The position numbers and the translations under genes are program-made. A stretch of DNA of 64,000 bases from Bacteroidales bacterium (lineage in GTDB: Bacteria > Bacteroidota > Bacteroidia > Bacteroidales > Muribaculaceae), in contig SFFL01000003.1 in assembly GCA_004557825.1 (NCBI GenBank), forward strand, positions 1 to 64,000, in the 5' to 3' direction. Positions 15,667 through 24,341 of the stretch are shown one piece after another. Positions within the stretch are counted from its first letter, which is position 1; every line of letters starts with the position of its first letter. The notes beneath the pieces were generated by a model. The model had not been told where the DNA came from, did not search any database, and saw only the letters and a program-made list of their open reading frames with translations.

Positions 15667-16920
15667 ATGATTATACAAAGGCCTCATTATCTACAAAAGC
15701 TCATTGATTGCCGACATAATGGTTTGATTAAAATCATAACCGGAATACGGCGGTGTGGTAAATCTTATCTGCTTTTTCAGTTGTATTCCACATGGCTTAA
15801 GGGACAGGGCGTTTCAGAAGACCATATCATAAAGATTGATTTGGAAAATAGACGAAACAAGGCTCTGCGTGATCCGGATGCTCTTTTAGCACATATCGAC
15901 TCGCTTGTTAAAGACGATGGCATGCACTATGTGATGATAGACGAGGTGCAGCTTGTGGCTGAGTTTGAGGATGTTCTGAACAGCTATCTGAAGGTTCCGA
16001 ATGTGGATGTCTATGCGACGGGAAGCAATGCCAAGTTTCTCGCTAAAGATGTCATAACCACATTCCGGGGACGTAGTTTTGAAATAAAGGTATATCCGTT
16101 GAGTTTTAGCGAATTCTTTTCAGTTTATGATGGCACAAAGGAAAATGCTCTTGATTCATATATGACCTATGGAGGAATGCCTCAGATAATGGAGTTCAAT
16201 AATGATGAGCTGAAGGGCGAATATCTTAAAAGCTTATATACTGAAACTTATTTAAGGGATATCAAGGAACGATACCAGATAAAAAATGATGAAGATATGG
16301 AGAACCTGTTGGACTTCATCTCATCATCAATAGGGAGCCTTACCAATCCTACAAAACTTGCAAACACGTTTACGACTGCAAAGAAAGAAAAAATTAGCCG
16401 TAACACGGTTTGTAGTTATCTTGATTATATTTGCGAGGCGTTCCTTGCCGAAAAAGCCTCGCGCTATGACGTCAAAGGCAAGAAATATCTTGAAACACCA
16501 TACAAATATTATTTTGCAGATCTCGGATTGAGAAATGCCCGCCTGAATTTCCGACAATTGGAGCCATCACACATGATGGAAAATATTATCTATAATGAAT
16601 TGCGTATTCGGGGCTTCAATGTCGATGTCGGCGTTGTCCCGATTGTAAAGCGCAATGAAGAAGGCAAACAAGAGCGTGTAAGACTTGAGATAGATTTTGT
16701 ATGCAACAAAGGCAGCCGAAAGTATTATATTCAATCGGCATACCAAATGCTTGATGAGAATAAAATACGACAAGAAGAATCATCTTTAAGAAACGTGGAT
16801 GATTCATTCAAAAAAATAATAGTTGTCGGTAGCGACATTATCATTCGCCGTAATGAAGCAGGAATCACCACAATGGGAATATATGATTTCCTACTGAAAG
16901 ATAATGCGTTAGAATTATAG
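15667..16920 (+). CDS. AAA+ ATPase with DUF4143 domain
   Basis: 417 aa from MIIQRPHYLQ; this ATG follows the promoter and palindromes, while the longer frame would begin inside them. The N-terminal AAA_14 domain has Walker A GIRRCGKS (26-33) and Walker B VMIDE (about 89-93), followed by the YATGSNAKFL sensor region and FRGRSFEIKVYPLSFSEF. The C-terminal DUF4143 part ends in a PD-(D/E)XK-like segment (VRLEIDFVCN). These ATPases are common, horizontally shared single genes in Bacteroidetes with no settled function. The gene is AT-rich and sits alone between HxlR and tRNA-Ser. Confidence 0.88.
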   Translation: MIIQRPHYLQKLIDCRHNGLIKIITGIRRCGKSYLLFQLYSTWLKGQGVSEDHIIKIDLENRRNKALRDPDALLAHIDSLVKDDGMHYVMIDEVQLVAEFEDVLNSYLKVPNVDVYATGSNAKFLAKDVITTFRGRSFEIKVYPLSFSEFFSVYDGTKENALDSYMTYGGMPQIMEFNNDELKGEYLKSLYTETYLRDIKERYQIKNDEDMENLLDFISSSIGSLTNPTKLANTFTTAKKEKISRNTVCSYLDYICEAFLAEKASRYDVKGKKYLETPYKYYFADLGLRNARLNFRQLEPSHMMENIIYNELRIRGFNVDVGVVPIVKRNEEGKQERVRLEIDFVCNKGSRKYYIQSAYQMLDENKIRQEESSLRNVDDSFKKIIVVGSDIIIRRNEAGITTMGIYDFLLKDNALEL

Positions 16921-16985
16921 AACCAGAAATATTGGCACAACCCCTTGCTATATTTCAGCCCTGAGTTGAAAGGATAAGACACGAA

Positions 16986-17017
16986 AAACCGCAGAACTAT
17001 CTGATAGTCTGCGGTTT
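16986..17017 (-). terminator. Bidirectional terminator between the ATPase gene and tRNA-Ser
   Basis: The stem AAACCGCAGA/TCTGCGGTTT is extended by ACTAT/ATAGT around CTG. On the minus strand it is followed by TTTTT, fitting the end of the tRNA-Ser transcript. On the plus strand it could end the ATPase transcript, with a shorter T run. Confidence 0.75.
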
Positions 17018-17052
17018 GTTGCTTAAAGGCTGAATTTTGTCGCCTTAGGTTG

Positions 17053-17139
17053 CGGAAAGACAGGGATTCGAACCCTGGGTACCCGTAAGGGTACAACGGT
17101 TTTCGAGACCGTCCCGATCGACCGCTCCGGCATCTTTCC
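17053..17139 (-). tRNA. tRNA-Ser(CGA)
   Basis: 87 nt cloverleaf. The acceptor stem is GGAAAGA/TCTTTCC with discriminator G. The anticodon stem is ACGGT/ACCGT with loop CTCGAAA, so the anticodon is CGA (reads UCG). It has a long class II variable arm, TGTACCC/GGGTACC, and a T arm CAGGG-TTCGAAT-CCCTG. CCA is not encoded. Its 3' end faces the AT-rich block at 12-17 kb. Confidence 0.95.
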
Positions 17140-17209
17140 AATAGATGTGCGTGGCTTGCTTTGCAACGGCGCGGCGGGAGCTTTGGGGGGCTGGCGGCCG
17201 GTTGTTTCG

Positions 17210-17328
17210 CAAAAAGCGCCTCACGGCGCTATTTTGTTTAAATTCAGTAATATACAAATTTCTTATTTCTAAGACTCGTACAAAGTGCGAGCCACAGAAT
17301 GCCACCTCGCGGCGGGTATTTCCTAAAT
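17210..17328 (-). ncRNA. Candidate small RNA upstream of tRNA-Ser
   Basis: On the minus strand a TAACTTTG -7 element (17335-17342) precedes about 120 bases without an ORF, ending in the perfect hairpin AGCGCC-GTGA-GGCGCT followed by TTTTT (17210-17230). An internal hairpin GGCTCG/CGAGTC is visible. The 318-base gap 17140-17457 holds nothing else I can support apart from the ribE promoter. Promoter and terminator are seen; the transcript is inferred. Confidence 0.3.
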
Positions 17329-17405
17329 GCAGGGCAAAGTTACGATTTTTTTTTGAATACGGAAAGATTTTGCGGAGTTTTTTTCGCGAGGTGTGGCAAA
17401 TTGCG

Positions 17406-17413
17406 TAATTTTG
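17406..17413 (+). promoter_or_regulatory. -7 element upstream of riboflavin synthase
   Basis: TAATTTTG matches TAnnTTTG, 44 nt before the ribE ATG. No FMN riboswitch core is recognisable in the short leader. Confidence 0.4.
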
Positions 17414-17457
17414 TGGGCGCGATTGCGCTAATGATGTTTATTAATTATAGAGAGACT

Positions 17458-18060
17458 ATGTTTTCAGGAATCGTTGAGGAGGCTGCCCGGGTGGTGGCTC
17501 TTGAGCGCGAGGGTGGCAATCTCCACCTTACGCTGAGTTGTTCGTTTGCCCGTGAGCTGGGCGTGGATCAGTCGGTGGCCCACAACGGTGTGTGCCTGAC
17601 GGTGACCGAGGCTAATGAGGATGGCACGTACCGCGTGACGGCCATCGAGGAGACGCTCCGGCGGTCGAATCTCGGCGACCTGGCCGTGGGCGATCTGGTG
17701 AATGTGGAGCGCTGTATGGTGATGAATGGCCGGCTCGACGGGCATATCGTGCAGGGGCACGTTGATTGCACGGCTGTGTGCACGGCTATCGAGCAGGTCG
17801 ATGGTTCGGCCTACTTCAAATTTGAATACTCGGTGCCCCGCGAGATGATGCGCCAGGGGTATGTGACGGTGGAGAAGGGCTCGGTGACCGTAAACGGTGT
17901 TAGTCTTACGGTTTGCGACTCGCAGGAGGCATCGTTCCGCGTTGCCATCATTCCCTACACAATGGAGCACACCAATTTCTGCAAGATTAAGGTTGGCTCG
18001 CGTGTGAATCTCGAATTTGATATTATCGGGAAGTATATAGCCCGGATTTCGGCTATCTGA
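17458..18060 (+). CDS. ribE: Riboflavin synthase alpha chain
   Basis: 200 aa from MFSGIVEE, the invariant start of the family; the longer frame upstream is not homologous. Two tandem lumazine-binding domains dismutate two dimethylribityllumazines to riboflavin. The first domain begins MFSGIVEE with NGVCLTV, and the second has DGHIVQGHVD and VNGVSLTV. It is a single gene after the tRNA region, converging on a glycosyltransferase gene with 9 bases between stops. Confidence 0.96.
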   Translation: MFSGIVEEAARVVALEREGGNLHLTLSCSFARELGVDQSVAHNGVCLTVTEANEDGTYRVTAIEETLRRSNLGDLAVGDLVNVERCMVMNGRLDGHIVQGHVDCTAVCTAIEQVDGSAYFKFEYSVPREMMRQGYVTVEKGSVTVNGVSLTVCDSQEASFRVAIIPYTMEHTNFCKIKVGSRVNLEFDIIGKYIARISAI

Positions 18061-18069
18061 TTCGCTGCT

Positions 18070-18930
18070 TCAATTGATTTTAGTTGGCCCCGACTCTGCC
18101 GGCTGTTTCCCTTTGAGGTAACGGCGCAGGGATGGGGAGAAGTATCCGCGCAAGGCGCCCTCGCAGCAGAGGAGCAGCGCGCGGAAGAAATTGCATTGCC
18201 CTTTGCGGGCGATGCGCCAGGCGCATAGCGGCACGCGCAGGGGCGCTGTCAGGGGTGTTTCCACCGCAGCGATAACGCCGCGACTGATGATGGATCCGCG
18301 GGATAACTTCGGCTGCACGCCGGTGGTGTAGCCCGGATGATAGGATAGGGTGACGGGGAAGAACCGGCAGTCGAGGCCGGCCTTTCGAGCACGCTTGAGC
18401 AGAAGATCCTCCTCTCCGGCGGTGATGCGCGGTGCGCCCAGCCCGAAATCCTCATTGAATCTGAGGCGGCCGGCTCGCGGTTCGCGCCGCAGAATCATCT
18501 CTATGCTGGATGGGAAGAAATGCTTGGGCAGACGCGCCAGCGTGCAAGTCTCGGCGGGATACTCCTTCGGGATGTCGGAGGCGTATTGAAAAATACCGAA
18601 ATCCAGCTCCGGGTTTTCGGCAAATATCCGGCGTGCCTGTTGCAGCCCGTCGGGGAGCAGCCGCAGGTCGTCGTCGGCCACCATCAGCAGGTCGGCCGAG
18701 GCGTGGCGCAGCAGATTGTTTCGGTTGCGGCTCAGGCCGCGGCCCTCCAGGCGCAGCAACGCTACATCCCGTCGGCCAAGCAGTTGCACCGGCGCGGGGG
18801 CATTGCCGCTGTCCTGCCAGGATATGGAGTAACTGATTCCCGGCGTTTCGGGCAGCAGCATAGCGGCAGCCTTGTCGGCTCCGTCGGGGCCGCAAGTGGC
18901 AATCATTATCTCGAGAGAGGGGAGCTGCAC
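18070..18930 (-). CDS. Family 2-like glycosyltransferase
   Basis: 286 aa GT-A fold protein. The N-terminus MQLPSLEIMIATCGPDG is the nucleotide-binding strand. GLSRNRNNLLRHASADLLMVADDDLRLLPDG contains the DxD-type metal motif (VADDD), and ITAGEEDLLLKRARKAG matches the acceptor/base region. No transmembrane segment or signal peptide is obvious, though a hydrophobic Cys-rich helix near the C-terminus (FFRALLLCCEGAL) may bind membrane. It lies 57 bases downstream of ftsZ on the same strand and may be read through from the dcw cluster. Acceptor and sugar are unknown. Confidence 0.8.
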   Translation of the reverse strand: MQLPSLEIMIATCGPDGADKAAAMLLPETPGISYSISWQDSGNAPAPVQLLGRRDVALLRLEGRGLSRNRNNLLRHASADLLMVADDDLRLLPDGLQQARRIFAENPELDFGIFQYASDIPKEYPAETCTLARLPKHFFPSSIEMILRREPRAGRLRFNEDFGLGAPRITAGEEDLLLKRARKAGLDCRFFPVTLSYHPGYTTGVQPKLSRGSIISRGVIAAVETPLTAPLRVPLCAWRIARKGQCNFFRALLLCCEGALRGYFSPSLRRYLKGKQPAESGPTKIN

Positions 18931-18987
18931 TATGATTCCAAAGATTATAACCTCCGGCGGTTATTCTGAATTAATAGCTTTTGGCGG

Positions 18988-20391
18988 TTACTCAAAGTTG
19001 ATAACCTTCGACGAACTTCCGGGCGTGGGTGTCTCCGTGGATGCGGAGCCGACGTTGCCCTCAGGCTTTGCGGCCGGAGCGGGTTGCGCAGCGGCATCCT
19101 GCGTGGGAATCGCCATCTCTGTACGCATAGCGTCGACCTGACGCTTGTCGCGGTTGTAGGCAGGAGTGCTTTCGATAGCCTCAATAGCGGCATCATCGTC
19201 GAGCTGCTCAGGGGTGAGCACGATGTATCGCGAAGCCTCGCGTTCGCGGTTGAGCTGATCCCATTTGTCATTGCCGTAAGCGTTGCCGATTTCTTGCGAA
19301 CCGTCGGTCTTGGGCTTGACGTCTTCGGCGCCCGGGAGTTTGCCGCCCGGAACTTTTTTATGATCTCTGCCGTTGAAGATTTTCTCGTCGACGGGGTTTG
19401 AGCTCCCCTTGATCACCAGCTCGAATCCGGCGGCAAGGATGGTGATTTTGATTTTGTTGCCGAGCGAATCGTCGAAGCAGATACCGTATATCACATCTAC
19501 GTTGGGATCGAGATTGTTGATGAACGAAGTAAGCTCCGAAGCCTCACCCATAGCAAACTCGGGATCGGCGTTGCGCGAGTAGTAGAGATTGAAAAGCAGA
19601 CGCTTCGACCCGAAGATGTCGCGGTTGCGCAGCAGCGGCGAGTGCAGGGCATCGTTGATGGCCTTTGTCACACGCTTCTCGCCTTCGCCGTAGCCGGTGG
19701 AGATGATAGCGGCACCACCATCCTTAAGGGTGGTGTTGACATCGTTGAAGTCGAGGTTCATATACCCTTCCGAGGTGATAAGTTCCGAGATGGAGCGTGC
19801 GGCGTCGGTGAGAGTGTCGTCGGCCTTGCCGAAAGCGTTCATCCAGGTAAGGTCGGAGTATATTTCGGTGAGCTGCTCATTGTTGACCACGAGGATGGCG
19901 TCGACATATTTGCTCATTTCCTCGGCGCCGTCGAGGGCCTTGAGGATTTTCTTCTGCCCCTCGAAGAGGAACGGGATGGTGACGATGCCGATTGTAAGCA
20001 TCCCCTTTTCGTGGGCGATGCGGGCTACCACGGGAGCGGCGCCAGTGCCTGTGCCGCCGCCCATACCTGCGGTGATGAACACCATCTTCGTCTCATCTTC
20101 AAAGAGCTTGGCAATCTCGTCGGCAGCTTCCTCGGCAGCCTCGCGGGCTACATTGGGATCGTTGCCTGCTCCAAGCCCCTTGCCGATAAGCACACGGTTG
20201 GGCACGGGGGAATTGTTGAGCGCCTGGCGGTCGGTGTTGATGATTACGAAGGACACATGCTTGATGCCCTGCTCATACATGTGGCTGATGGCGTTTGAAC
20301 CGCCTCCGCCCACACCAATCACTTTTATGATTACATCGTCGTGGGGAGTATCTATGAAGCTTGAGGTGCGTTCGATATCTTCGCTTGTCAT
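18988..20391 (-). CDS. ftsZ: Cell division protein FtsZ
   Basis: 467 aa tubulin-like GTPase that forms the Z ring. The GTP-binding signature GGGTGTGA is at 111-118, after VGGGGSNA near the N-terminus. The T7 loop has NLDFNDVNTTL. The C-terminal linker is long and charged and contains a conserved-peptide-like segment (YNRDKRQVDAMRTEMAIP) before a short tail. It is the last cell-division gene of the dcw cluster, 61 bases after ftsA. Confidence 0.97.
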   Translation of the reverse strand: MTSEDIERTSSFIDTPHDDVIIKVIGVGGGGSNAISHMYEQGIKHVSFVIINTDRQALNNSPVPNRVLIGKGLGAGNDPNVAREAAEEAADEIAKLFEDETKMVFITAGMGGGTGTGAAPVVARIAHEKGMLTIGIVTIPFLFEGQKKILKALDGAEEMSKYVDAILVVNNEQLTEIYSDLTWMNAFGKADDTLTDAARSISELITSEGYMNLDFNDVNTTLKDGGAAIISTGYGEGEKRVTKAINDALHSPLLRNRDIFGSKRLLFNLYYSRNADPEFAMGEASELTSFINNLDPNVDVIYGICFDDSLGNKIKITILAAGFELVIKGSSNPVDEKIFNGRDHKKVPGGKLPGAEDVKPKTDGSQEIGNAYGNDKWDQLNREREASRYIVLTPEQLDDDAAIEAIESTPAYNRDKRQVDAMRTEMAIPTQDAAAQPAPAAKPEGNVGSASTETPTPGSSSKVINFE

Positions 20392-20452
20392 ATATTTTGC
20401 AATCTTTCAGGAGTTTAAAACAAAGAGTGAGGTTGACCGGGGGAGTGCGGGA

Positions 20453-21898
20453 TTATTTGAAAGTATCGTCGCCCGGAGTCCAGATGCCGGAAAGCCGCCT
20501 GGACAGAGTGGCGAGTAAGCCGCCGGCGTCGTGATCTTTTTTGTTGTCGTCATCATCGTCGTCGTCGCCTTTTATTGGCTTCTTCCCTTTTTTGTGGTCT
20601 TTATCCTTGCCGGCGTTCTTGCCCTTTCGGCCGTCGTTTTCATCGTCGTCTTCATCGTCGTCAAGATGGCCGATGCGCGAGCCTGAAGCGTCCTCGTCGT
20701 CGTTCATGTCCTCGTATGAAGAGATGTCGGGATCGGATTCGGGTGCCTCCTCAGCGGGGAATTCCACGCACTGCTCCTGCGGCAGACGGGAAGCAGCCAC
20801 AAGCAGCGAAATCACATCGAGATTGTCGGCCGGATGCACGGCACCGTCGGAGATGCGCACACCGCCCTGCACAGAACCCATCCGCACTTTCAGCTTGCTG
20901 TGCTGCGCCAGCAGGTCGGTGAATCCGCGCAGCTTTGCGCCGCCGCCTGCAATGATGATGCCGCCGGGGAGGTCGGAGAGCTTCAGCCCGGCGTAACCCA
21001 CCTGCGCCAGAATGTTCTGCAGAATCTCGGCAGCGCGGGCGTGAACATAATTGTTCACCTCGGTGTAGTCGATGCCGTCGGTGCCGGGGCGGTGCACACC
21101 CTCGGCGGGGATGGCGTTGCCCGACAGACGCTTGATTTCCTCGGCGCGCTCCTCGATATAGTTGAGGGTGGTGAGGTCTTTGGTGATATTTCGTGAACCC
21201 AGAGGGATGGTGGCCAGATACACCAACGCGCCCTTGCGGTAGATGGCTACAGTGGTGGTTTCGGCACCGAAGTCGACAAACATACAGCCCAGACGGCGCT
21301 CGTCGTCGGTGAGAGCCATAGCGCCCTCGGCCAGCGGCCTTACTATGTAGCCGTTGATGTCGAGGCCGAGCTTCTCGCAGAAAACGCGGCGGAGCATGCG
21401 CTTGATTTGCGGCGAGCAGGTAATCACGGTCATTGTGGCGCCAAGCTGCTGGCCGTATGTGCCGATGGGATTGATCTGCTCCTTATTGTCGACGGTGAAG
21501 CGCACCGGCACCACGTCGACCACGTCGCGCGAGTCGCCTACGCTGGCCTGCGCCTTGGCTTTGAGGTCGGCCACCAGCTGGGGAGTGATTTCCATTTCGG
21601 CGGGAAGGGTGATCGACACCTCCTCGGTGTGGCTTTTGAGCGATTTTCCGCCCAGGCTGACATAGCATCCGGTGATGGTGCCGTTGTTGAGGCGCGGATA
21701 AGATTCCAGGCGCTGTATCACATTGTCGATGGTGGTGGCCACGCCCATATTCTGCACACAGCCATAGCGCACAAGGTCGATGAGCTTGTCCTCCTCCACA
21801 GCCACTACGTCGGTCATCCCGGCGTCGTCGGTGATGGCGACAGCTCCGCGGATTTTCGAGCTGCCGATTTCGAAGGCTACGATATATCTTTCAGGCAT
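20453..21898 (-). CDS. ftsA: Cell division protein FtsA
   Basis: 481 aa actin-like protein that tethers FtsZ to the membrane. The N-terminus YIVAFEIGSSKIRGAV is the phosphate-1 motif, FVDFGAETTTVAIYRKG is phosphate-2, and IIIAGGGAKLRGF is the adenosine motif. The C-terminus ends in an amphipathic membrane-targeting helix (LLATLSRRLSGIWTP). Between the core and that helix lies an unusual linker of about 70 residues made almost only of Asp, Glu, Lys and Gly. The gap to ftsQ is 24 bases. Confidence 0.96.
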   Translation of the reverse strand: MPERYIVAFEIGSSKIRGAVAITDDAGMTDVVAVEEDKLIDLVRYGCVQNMGVATTIDNVIQRLESYPRLNNGTITGCYVSLGGKSLKSHTEEVSITLPAEMEITPQLVADLKAKAQASVGDSRDVVDVVPVRFTVDNKEQINPIGTYGQQLGATMTVITCSPQIKRMLRRVFCEKLGLDINGYIVRPLAEGAMALTDDERRLGCMFVDFGAETTTVAIYRKGALVYLATIPLGSRNITKDLTTLNYIEERAEEIKRLSGNAIPAEGVHRPGTDGIDYTEVNNYVHARAAEILQNILAQVGYAGLKLSDLPGGIIIAGGGAKLRGFTDLLAQHSKLKVRMGSVQGGVRISDGAVHPADNLDVISLLVAASRLPQEQCVEFPAEEAPESDPDISSYEDMNDDEDASGSRIGHLDDDEDDDENDGRKGKNAGKDKDHKKGKKPIKGDDDDDDDNKKDHDAGGLLATLSRRLSGIWTPGDDTFK

Positions 21899-21922
21899 TG
21901 CTATATATAGAGTTAGTCGGGT

Positions 21923-22819
21923 TTATTGATTCGATAGATCTTTGGGTCGGGGAGAGTTGGGCACGTCGGCGCTGACGGTGTCGACGGCAGTGTTGGTCGT
22001 GAGCATAGCGTCGATATTCTCCTCCTCCACGTCGCCCTCCTGGTCGAAGCGGATGGCCGGTTCGGGAATCGATTTCACGCGGCGCGAGGCCACCACCTGG
22101 CCGCCCCATTTCACCGAGAGGGTGTCGTAGTATTCCCAACCCTTCAGGGGCATCACCTTGCGGTACATCGTCATCACCCTGGCAAGCTTGCCGGGAATGT
22201 CGGCGGTGTCGCCCAGGTTGATTACATGGCCGCGAATCATAGGCACCAGGATTACGTCGCGAGTGCCCGGCTCCACCATAATCTGGCCTACGATGGCATT
22301 CCATTTCTCGTCGGAGGAGATGTAATCGATCAGCGGCACCAGGGCGGCGGGCGAGTGCTTGGAGTCGAAAGTGCCGGTGATTACAGGCACGTCGAGGCGG
22401 TAGCGGGCGTTGGCCGTGAGGCGCTTCCCCTGCCGGTTGATGTAGTAGGAGCGGCCTGAGGGGTCGAACACGCGGGCCACGGGCACCATCGGTTCCACGA
22501 CGATGCGGATAATATTGTCGGGCATCCGCTCCACGGTGGCGCGCTCGATGTTCACCACCGAGTTGAGGCGATCTTCGATGCGCTGGAGATTTATGGAGGA
22601 GGTGGGGCGCTTGGTGTCGGCCATATGCCATTCGCCCAACAGACGGCGCACCTCGTCGGCAGTGACAAAGGAGGGTGCGCTGTCGGCGGCCTCGACGCGG
22701 ATGTCGAAGCCACGGCACTGCTGCCGCCGCTGGTTGTTGTTGGCAGCGGTGACGGCCACACTGATGTAAATCACCAGCAGAATGGCCAGCACACAGCGAA
22801 TTACTCCTTTTTTAGTCAT
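21923..22819 (-). CDS. ftsQ: Cell division protein FtsQ/DivIB
   Basis: 298 aa. A short cytoplasmic N-terminus and one membrane segment (CVLAILLVIYISVAVTAA) precede a POTRA-like domain (VEAADSAPSFVTADEVRRLL through VEPMVPVARVF) and a beta domain. In Bacteroidetes this position in the dcw cluster is FtsQ, which links early and late division proteins in the periplasm. Sequence similarity across the family is low, so the call leans on topology and position between murC and ftsA. Confidence 0.88.
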   Translation of the reverse strand: MTKKGVIRCVLAILLVIYISVAVTAANNNQRRQQCRGFDIRVEAADSAPSFVTADEVRRLLGEWHMADTKRPTSSINLQRIEDRLNSVVNIERATVERMPDNIIRIVVEPMVPVARVFDPSGRSYYINRQGKRLTANARYRLDVPVITGTFDSKHSPAALVPLIDYISSDEKWNAIVGQIMVEPGTRDVILVPMIRGHVINLGDTADIPGKLARVMTMYRKVMPLKGWEYYDTLSVKWGGQVVASRRVKSIPEPAIRFDQEGDVEEENIDAMLTTNTAVDTVSADVPNSPRPKDLSNQ

Positions 22820-22906
22820 CTGTTTTTGCGAGAGATGCGGTTGGGCGGGTTGGAATTGGCCGGATGCGTTTGCGGCATCCGGAGGAGGGAGGGTCGCGGA
22901 ATCGGG

Positions 22907-24283
22907 TTATTTGGCGAGGGCAGCGGGTATTTTGGCTGCTTCCACGCCGATACTGCCGGCTCCGGCGGTTAAGAGAATGTCAAAGTTACAGCTTTTTATC
23001 GTGGGAATCAAGTCTTTTAGCATAATCAGCTGCTTTTTTTCAACATTTTTGATTCGGTCGAAAATGATTTGCGATGTCACTCCGGGAATAGGTTCCTCGC
23101 GGGCGGGGTAAATGTCGAGCAGAATCACCTCGTCGGCCATCGAAAGAGCCTCGGCGAAACCGTCGGCGAAATCGCGGGTGCGGGTGTAGAGATGAGGTTG
23201 GAAGGCTACGGTAAGGCGGTGCCCCGGATACAGCTCGCGCACTGACCGGATGGAGGCTTTCAGTTCGTCGGGATGGTGTGCGTAATCGTCGATGACCACG
23301 CGCTTGCCGTTGGCGCCTTCGCCCTCATAGAGCTTCTGGAAACGGCGTTCGGCGCCCATAAATGTGCCGATGGCCTCGCGGGCGCGCACCGGGTCGAAAT
23401 CGCCGGCGAGATACACGGCGGCCAGGGCGGCTACGGCATTCTCGATGTTGATTTCCACAGGCACACCCAGCGAAATATTGCGGATGATTCCGTCGGGATA
23501 AACGAAGTCGAAGGTGATTACGCCAAGGCCGCGGCGGATGTAGGCGGCGTGGAAGTCACCCTCGTCGCGCGAGTAGGTGTAGACCTTCACACCCTCGGCA
23601 GGGCGCGGTTTCAGCTTCAGCCCGGTGTGGATCAGCAGCGCACCGCCCGGCTGCACCAGTTCGGTGAAGTGGGCGAAGCTTTCGAGGTAAGCCTCTTCGG
23701 TGCCGTATATGTCGAGATGGTCGGGGTCGGTGGCGGTGACCACGGCCACGTATGGGGTGAGCTGATGGAAGGAGCGGTCGTATTCGTCGGCCTCCACTAC
23801 CGAGTACATACTGGCGGGGGAGAGCAGGAAGTTCGAGCCGTAGTTGCGGAGCACACCGCCGAGGAAGGCGTTGCATCCGGTGCCCTGCACGGTGAGAATG
23901 TGTGCGGCCATCGAGGAGGTTGTGGTCTTGCCGTGTGTGCCCGAGAAGCAGAGTGCTTTCGACGAGCGGGTGATTTTGCCCAGGACTACGGCGCGCTTCA
24001 CCACTTCAAAGCCTCCCTTGCGGAAGAAGGTGAGGATATGGTTGTCGGCGGGGATGGCGGGGGTGTACACTACCAGTGTGGTGGCCGGGTCGCGGCAGTC
24101 GGCGGGAATGGTAGCGGTATCGTCGGTGAAAACAATCTCGGCACCCTCGGCGATGAGGCTGTCGGTGAGTTCGGAAGGAGTACGGTCGTAGCCGGCTACT
24201 TTACATCCTTTGGCAAGGAAGTAGCGCTCGAGAGCGGCCATACCTATGCCGCCGGCTCCGACGAAGTAGATGTTCTGTTTCAT
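22907..24283 (-). CDS. murC: UDP-N-acetylmuramate--L-alanine ligase
   Basis: 458 aa from MKQNIYFVGAGGIGM; the slightly longer frame begins at a TTG and adds only four residues. It adds L-Ala to UDP-MurNAc using ATP. The Mur ligase ATP loop is GTHGKTTTSSM, with ADEYDRSF and the C-terminal DDYAHHPDELKA motif typical of MurC. It lies between ftsQ and murG in the dcw cluster. Confidence 0.96.
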   Translation of the reverse strand: MKQNIYFVGAGGIGMAALERYFLAKGCKVAGYDRTPSELTDSLIAEGAEIVFTDDTATIPADCRDPATTLVVYTPAIPADNHILTFFRKGGFEVVKRAVVLGKITRSSKALCFSGTHGKTTTSSMAAHILTVQGTGCNAFLGGVLRNYGSNFLLSPASMYSVVEADEYDRSFHQLTPYVAVVTATDPDHLDIYGTEEAYLESFAHFTELVQPGGALLIHTGLKLKPRPAEGVKVYTYSRDEGDFHAAYIRRGLGVITFDFVYPDGIIRNISLGVPVEINIENAVAALAAVYLAGDFDPVRAREAIGTFMGAERRFQKLYEGEGANGKRVVIDDYAHHPDELKASIRSVRELYPGHRLTVAFQPHLYTRTRDFADGFAEALSMADEVILLDIYPAREEPIPGVTSQIIFDRIKNVEKKQLIMLKDLIPTIKSCNFDILLTAGAGSIGVEAAKIPAALAK

Positions 24284-24341
24284 TTGTGCAAGCAAAAATG
24301 ATATAGTTTCAGTCGGCTCTTATGCAGAACCGGGTCTTAGT

